Positions 58,391-64,000 of a stretch of DNA of 64,000 nucleotides are shown piece after piece; within the stretch, counting starts at the first letter, position 1; each line of letters opens with the position of its first letter. The DNA comes from Fasciola hepatica (lineage: Eukaryota > Platyhelminthes > Trematoda > Plagiorchiida > Fasciolidae), in contig CANUEZ040000113.1 of assembly GCA_948099385.1 (NCBI GenBank), positions 9,064,501-9,128,500 on the forward strand. Direction: 5' to 3'. Below the pieces are notes generated by a model, which saw only the letters and a list, made by a program, of their open reading frames with translations, was not told the origin of the DNA and did not search any database. The position numbers and the translations under genes are program-made.

Positions 58391-59009
58391 TTATCATCAC
58401 TGCTACACGATATCGCTCCTTTCCGTCCATGGTTTTTGGACTTTATTACTAAGATGTTCATCATTATCATTATTCTTACTGAACGGACTAATTAACAGTG
58501 CCATGATGTGTAGGATTTTGCGGTACTATTGTCAGACCAAGTCACTTCATACTGAGGACGCTCGATGACTTCCTGTATTCTACCGTCAATGGCTCGAAAG
58601 CAGTGCCCGCCTATGATGGGAACACCGAGTGAGCAAAGATGAGGTCCGGATTCTCGTGCGTGGTTTGGTTTGTTGCTCTTGTTTCGAGGCAATCAGTTTC
58701 TACGGTTTCAACCCAATGTGGAAATCCATACAGAAACCACTGTACGATTGTTTCATATGACTTGTTAAGAACCACGAGTAGTGCATGCATACTGAATCCT
58801 AAAGGCATAGAAACTGTATTTACCCTACCCACGTGTGGAATTTCCAGTCACACTACTCGATTGTCTGAGCAGACTGAGCATCATTTCATCACCAGTCCAT
58901 GTAATAGTACAGTAGGACCCTTGTGGGTTTTTTATAATTCCACTTTTGAGCACGTATTAAGTACAAGAGCACTACCTCAAGGGCCCACACGCTATCTGAG
59001 AGGATCGAT
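58391..59009. other. No gene recognised
   Basis: Overlapping frames of up to 139 codons occur on both strands (58492-59058). Neither strand yields a domain I recognise. Confidence 0.35.
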
Positions 59010-59095
59010 GCCCGCAGCCCTTAGACTTGGAGTTGAGTACCGCGTAAGGTTCGGATAGGTCAGACGCGATAACCTGCTGGGTTCTGTTTCTTTCA
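59010..59095 (-). repeat. SINE family A fragment, minus orientation
   Basis: The plus-strand text cttagacttggag ... cgcgtaaggtt ... ggtcagacgcgataac resembles the family A tail at 30130-30190 (cctaagacttggag, acgtaaagtcc, ggtcaggcgtggtaac). Confidence 0.45.
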
Positions 59096-62000
59096 CTAGT
59101 CTCCCCAAGAAACGATATAATTGATTCCTGTTGCGAATAATAAACGCCTTAGAGTCCGTCACGTTGTGAAGGTCATCATAAATCCGTTCACTATCGTTGG
59201 TGATGCTGCTCACCTTACAGTACTGAGTTCCTCTGAAGAGAGTGGAGAAAACAGATTGCATTATTTTATCACGGTACAAGTCGTGACTTATCTGTTCGGT
59301 CTTAAGTCTAATGATGTCCAGCTTTTTTGCCAAACTTCCTGTTTCCTGCTTGAACGTGTTTTCCGATGTCCCAGCAAACCAGGGGGCATACCGATGCACC
59401 CAATCATTGTGAGATCTGTGGTGCGGCAGTGCGTGAGTGATTCCGTCGCTAGTGCACTACGTCAGGCGTGCTAAAACCGTAACAACATGACACAATCCGG
59501 TAACAGCTGGATTAGCCCAGTTGTTTTCAGCGTAACGATGCACGACGGACGTGTTTATCCACAACACAGTCATCCGCTCAGGCATTCATTTGTGATTACC
59601 GATCTCCGATACGTCTGACGATGAATCACGAGCTAGCATACATACACGCGGATCCAACAGCATAATCAAAAGACCACAAAGTTTGCATGTGGACAAGCAC
59701 GCTCTTCCTACACCCCAACCCTTCTCACTGCGTTACACAGACACACCAGTTGGTCACACCTGGCCATTGAATCAACATACGTGCGTTGTCCACAGGTCAG
59801 ATTGTACTACTGCAGCACCACTCATTGAGAAAAAGATGTAAGAGGCAGTTAACGACTCCTCCAACCAGTGTGCAAACAGTCAGTCTTACATATTTCCACC
59901 CCTCCCCCGCCGATTTACAAGTTCCATTTGTGTCGCATAAAGACTGTAGTAAAAAAGCCCATCGGACTGCATGATGACCACCACGTTGTGAAACTGTTGT
60001 GAAACAATGCAGATCGTAACCAAATGGTCACCAAATGGACAGAAAGAGAGAGAGAGCCTTCCAGAGAGAAACAGAAGAACAAGAAGATAAAAATCGTCCC
60101 ATTCGAAGATTTCCAATGTATGAGCATTATTTGTCCCTATTTATTCTGAATACGGGTGATTCACTATAGTTTTCCTAATCAGGATTTCGCCACTAGTCAA
60201 TGTGATGGACGTAGATCAAATTTACCGCGCTTTTCAGTTGCGCAGATGCAGGGTAGTGTAGCATTCATCGACCCATATTAATGGGAATGATTCTACGAAG
60301 TGGTGAGTTTAAAGCTTTCTTGAATAACCTGAATGTCAGTACGGCAAAGTTTGAAACGCGTTTAGCTCCATCGAAGTGTTAAGTCCTGCTACAGAACTGG
60401 GTTTTCCTGACACCAAACCTTAACTTGGAAGGGGGAACATTAGCAGAAGTAGATATGCCAGACGTGATAGTGGATGAAGAGCTGCTGTGTACACAGAAAG
60501 CCTATTTGGCGGAGATGTCGACGTCTATTAAGGATCGACTGTAAACTGCAACAGACAGGTTAGTCCTCTTATGCTTCTTGTAGATGTAACCGTTGCAGAA
60601 AGAAGACAGGAAAACTGTCCACATTTGAGGCATCAGAGGTTATTCCTTGGACGAAGAGTAACTTGAGAGTAGTAGATGTAGTTGGCAAATAACAGACTCA
60701 GTGTGTAGCCTGTCGGCTAATTCCGATTACAGTGCGTATCGGTCGAATTCCAGTTTTTGCTTCTGAAAGATTGCCAGTAGCCAAAAACCCTGTAACCGCC
60801 ATGAATTAGGGGACAAACTGAATGGAGTTTACTCACCATGGGATAGTCAATGATATCAATGTACGCCGCGATTTCGCGTCACAAACGTCTACGAAGCCGA
60901 TGAACAAAAGTGTTGACGTTTCCACACCTTTATGGGGCCTGTGTGTTTTTGAATCTGTTTGCTACTTTAATTCACTGCACTGAAAACGGGAGCCAACCGA
61001 CGCACCAAATGATTACTTAGTAGCTCAGTCACAATTAATTGACCTCCACTTTTGTTGATTGCTGAACCAGAGGCTGCTATTGTCATCCTCGTCTTCCAGC
61101 CTCTAATTTTATTTGGTATTTCCTCTTCGGATCCATGATTCTACACGAGATGCATGAATTTCAGTCATCTGGATAGCATTGCCAGGATGAGCGACTTGAA
61201 ATGAGAGTAATAAAACACATCATTAATGCTTACACTGCTTCAAAAAATTAAACCAGAATTGTAGAATTTTTCGGGAACTATTATTTTTCATTATATGCCA
61301 ACCCTTCCTTCCCACCAACCTGATTATTACTTCCGCTGATCTTGATGTTACGCTAGTTCTCCCGAGGTATCCTTCACGAAGCCAACTAAGGCAGCATAAC
61401 ATCGAAGAGCTGGATCACCGATGGTATTTCTTTGGATGAAAAAATAACACAAATGCGCTCCACTGAAATTTCAGCCAAACGAAATGACCTTTTTTACCTT
61501 ATCTAACCACTCCAACCATAAATTGTGAAACAATTCTGTTCAATCAGTTAGGTGTATATTTCATTAGACTGGCATGCAAATCGTCCGGATTCTTAATTAA
61601 TGAACATCAAGTTCCTCTAATTACTGTTCTTTAGCTCTTTTACTCACATGGAAGTTATCAGCCTCCGGTCCTCTGGACCGGCAATGTAGTATGCTGACGT
61701 CTCTAGTATTTGTCATACTTTACCAACCAAAGAGGAATAAATAGCCCATCTGATAATCTTCAGAACTTTTAAGCTATTCTGAACAGAGTGATCTTTCCCT
61801 CAACCTGTCCACCTGTTCTGAATGTTTCATCACTCCATCTCAATCATCTTTCCCGGATGTCCAGCACACTCCGCGCATCATTCAGCTACATAGGATTCAG
61901 TCTCCTAAGTACCTCGGAGTGAAGTTAAGCACTGATATTCTCATGTCAGTTGTGTGCATCAGCTGAGCTAATTTATCTTTGAAATTCCGTAGCTCAGACA

Positions 62001-64000
62001 ATTCTACATAACAGTTATCAACACACCAATAGTACGGTAACTATATGGACACGAAATGGTACTTTGCTGTCATCGTCACTACCAATTGGCTTGGGCTTCT
62101 CTTTATTATCATAATTTAAATGCCTATAAAACGTGCTGTATTTAGCCAGCTGTGAAGCATGGAAAACAATCTTGTTCTATACCGAGTGTTCTGATGTCTC
62201 AGTCCGGTATTTTCAATTATTTCTGCGTTAAATCGACCTTTATACTTTCCCTTGCTTCTTAGTGCATTTGACCAAACTTACTCTCTTTGTTCCTCGTAAT
62301 ATTCTCCACGTTATCAGCGCAGGATTCGAGGTACTCATGTAGTCAGTCGTATATCTTTCAAACCGCTTTTTTAACTGAGCAAGAAGATATGTGATTTGCA
62401 TGTTAATGTCCGTGAAAAACTTGGTGACCTCACTTGGAGTTACTTACGGTTCCTTTGAATTAACAACGGCTTAACCTTTAGTCAAATGGACATATTTACT
62501 TGTATCGTGTCATGACACAGTTTTCGTTACTCTGCTTTAAGAGGAACACTAAGCCGGTCTAAAATTGTCAACCTGTCTAGCAACTTTAGATAGCCCATGA
62601 CAGCTCCAACATTAGTGAGTCACCCCCCCCCCCACATTTTGTACTGTTCCTGTGTTTACCGCGCACAGTGTACACGAAAATTGCGCCAGCATTAGCGGTG
62701 CAGTCGAGGCAGTCGGTACTGTACCACTTCACACGTCTTTTAGCGCTACTCACTCGCGCTGTGGTCACATGTTAGCTGGGTCCAGCTGGCTATCCCCAGA
62801 ATATTTCACTTACCGGTAAATCTAGCTTTCAGGATACGTCCCGAGAAGTAGTTCGTATGTCATACCAATATACTAAATGAGCAACCGAATGAGTGAGGCT
62901 TGTGTACTACCAGTGGTCGTGGAATGAAGCTGTAAGTTGAAGAATAATCAATGAACGTGCACCTAGTAGATTTAACAGAGTTATTTAGCAGTTTATGTTT
63001 ACAATGAACTGGACTGGGTGCATCACATTATTCTGTTTGTTTGACGTTTCAGTGGTGCTCATTTGTGTTATTTTTCATTCAAAGGCAATTCTCCGGTGTT
63101 CCGACACTTCTATTTTGGAATAATTCAGTCGGCTGTTGAGTATTGCATCCTTTGCTCTTAAAGGCACCCCAGAAGAATAGGTTTACCGTCCAAAATTGAA
63201 GAAGTAATAACAAGGTCGTTTGAGAAAACGGTTCACACGGCGAGAACTGGGTACTTTTCTGTCACAATACAAAATGAAACGACGTAATTTGCTACCCACA
63301 TTCAACATCTTTCATGCTCACTATGCTATATATTTGACTGGAGAGTCATACGTCTCGTATAGTGGAACCATCGAGTCGAATTGGAAATACCCAATAAAAT
63401 TTCAGGTTAGTGGACGGAGATGACAATGACAGTCTTTGGTGTAGCAATTGGAGTAAAAAGCAAACCAATTGATGGCGGATTGTCCACCAGGTTGTCATAT
63501 GACCCATCGGATGGCAGCCGAGACCAATGCAGTTCGAAACGAATTGATTGAAAGTATGGCCCGAAGCTTACTTTAAAGACACCTCAGTGATCATATTCAA
63601 AAATCTTTTTCTCAGAAGTTATTAATGATTTTTGTTACCTATGGTTTACATTGCCCGTGGCATGCTGCAGAACGTTCCTTTCACAGATAATCTGGTTGTG
63701 GTTGCACCAACAACAGAATCTATTTTTCATAAACTGGACTATCCGTTCATGAAACCTGGTTCAAAATTATAGCAACGCAGTCTTGCGGTGAGATACGCCA
63801 AAGGCTTCTACTACCCAGTTTTTGCTTAGTAATAAAAACATTAGTGTGGTCATCCTGATCATTTTCCTTGGTCATTACGAGTTCATCATAAATTCCTTCA
63901 CGCTAAGAAGTACATTTCACTCATTCCAAGCATAATTCCCTACAGTTGACATGGTCCACAGCTTTAGATTTTCTGCGAGTCACTGACCAGCCACAGAAGC
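59096..64000. other. No gene recognised
   Basis: The minus frame 58992-59399 continues here with SLAKKLDIIRLKTEQISHDL and a possible splice donor (taaggtgagc, near 59211), but I recognise no family. From about 60130 to 62580 there is no open frame of 60 codons. A C-run lies near 62622-62634. Confidence 0.4.

Noticed and set aside
58639..59058. 139-codon plus-strand frame as a secreted protein
   Set aside because: No conserved domain seen, frames are open on both strands, and its end runs into a SINE fragment.
58992..59399. Minus-strand frame with a splice-donor-like end as a host exon
   Set aside because: No recognisable family, acceptor site unclear, and the distal part overlaps a SINE fragment.
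63030..63075. Minus-strand atgagcacc...tgaaacgtc resembling a Penelope hammerhead
   Set aside because: Only GAAACGUC fits. Stem II and the first core box are unclear, and no Penelope coding sequence lies upstream.
1..64000. CRISPR arrays, bacterial operons or prophage
   Set aside because: No spaced direct-repeat arrays or bacterial gene organisation. The tandem repeats are eukaryotic microsatellites.

Overview
This window looks like nuclear DNA from a repeat-rich invertebrate, most likely a digenean fluke. That placement is inferred from the repeats: Penelope-like elements with GIY-YIG endonuclease, an RTE-type and a CR1-type LINE, tRNA-derived SINEs carrying hammerhead ribozymes (the layout known from the schistosome Smα element), and long simple repeats. 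No prokaryotic gene organisation is present, and I found no confident host protein-coding gene. The window reads as intergenic or intronic DNA filled with decayed mobile elements.

Layout. 0-4 kb: a scrambled hammerhead-repeat fragment (498-705), a complete but decayed Tigger/pogo DNA transposon with terminal inverted repeats and TA target duplication (1005-2317), and a TAC microsatellite. 4-16 kb: tRNA-derived SINEs of two families, a repeat pair (6858/9843), a G tract, then several kb of unique-looking sequence. 16-21 kb: a palindrome carrying two opposed hammerhead motifs (16444-16721), a tRNA-like SINE, then a frameshifted Penelope-like element (17921-20310) ending in a degenerate hammerhead and a TA repeat. 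25-29 kb: a second Penelope fragment, a hammerhead repeat with 301-bp-spaced direct ends (26928-27281), and a 757-bp ACAT repeat. 30-35 kb: a 5'-truncated CR1-like LINE on the minus strand, two short inverted-repeat elements (32222-32357; 32772-32975), and a third Penelope-like copy. 41-50 kb: a possible ghost exon, a 270-bp palindrome whose right arm holds a hammerhead with all core residues (45475-45519), an RTE-type LINE (about 45890-49155), and another hammerhead SINE. 53-60 kb: the largest hammerhead palindrome (53762-54404), a tRNA-Asp pseudogene, and more SINEs. The last 5 kb are featureless to my eye.

The unifying theme is self-cleaving RNA. At least two unrelated-looking repeat families carry type I hammerhead cores. 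One is a tRNA-headed SINE. The other is a roughly 300-nt family that resembles animal retrozymes. Both have very short palindromic stem III sequences (CCGG, CUCGAG). Three loci show the same odd arrangement: two copies head to head, with the ribozymes reading outward from a palindrome centre. The LINEs and Penelope elements present are plausible sources of the reverse transcriptase that moved them, but that link is inference.
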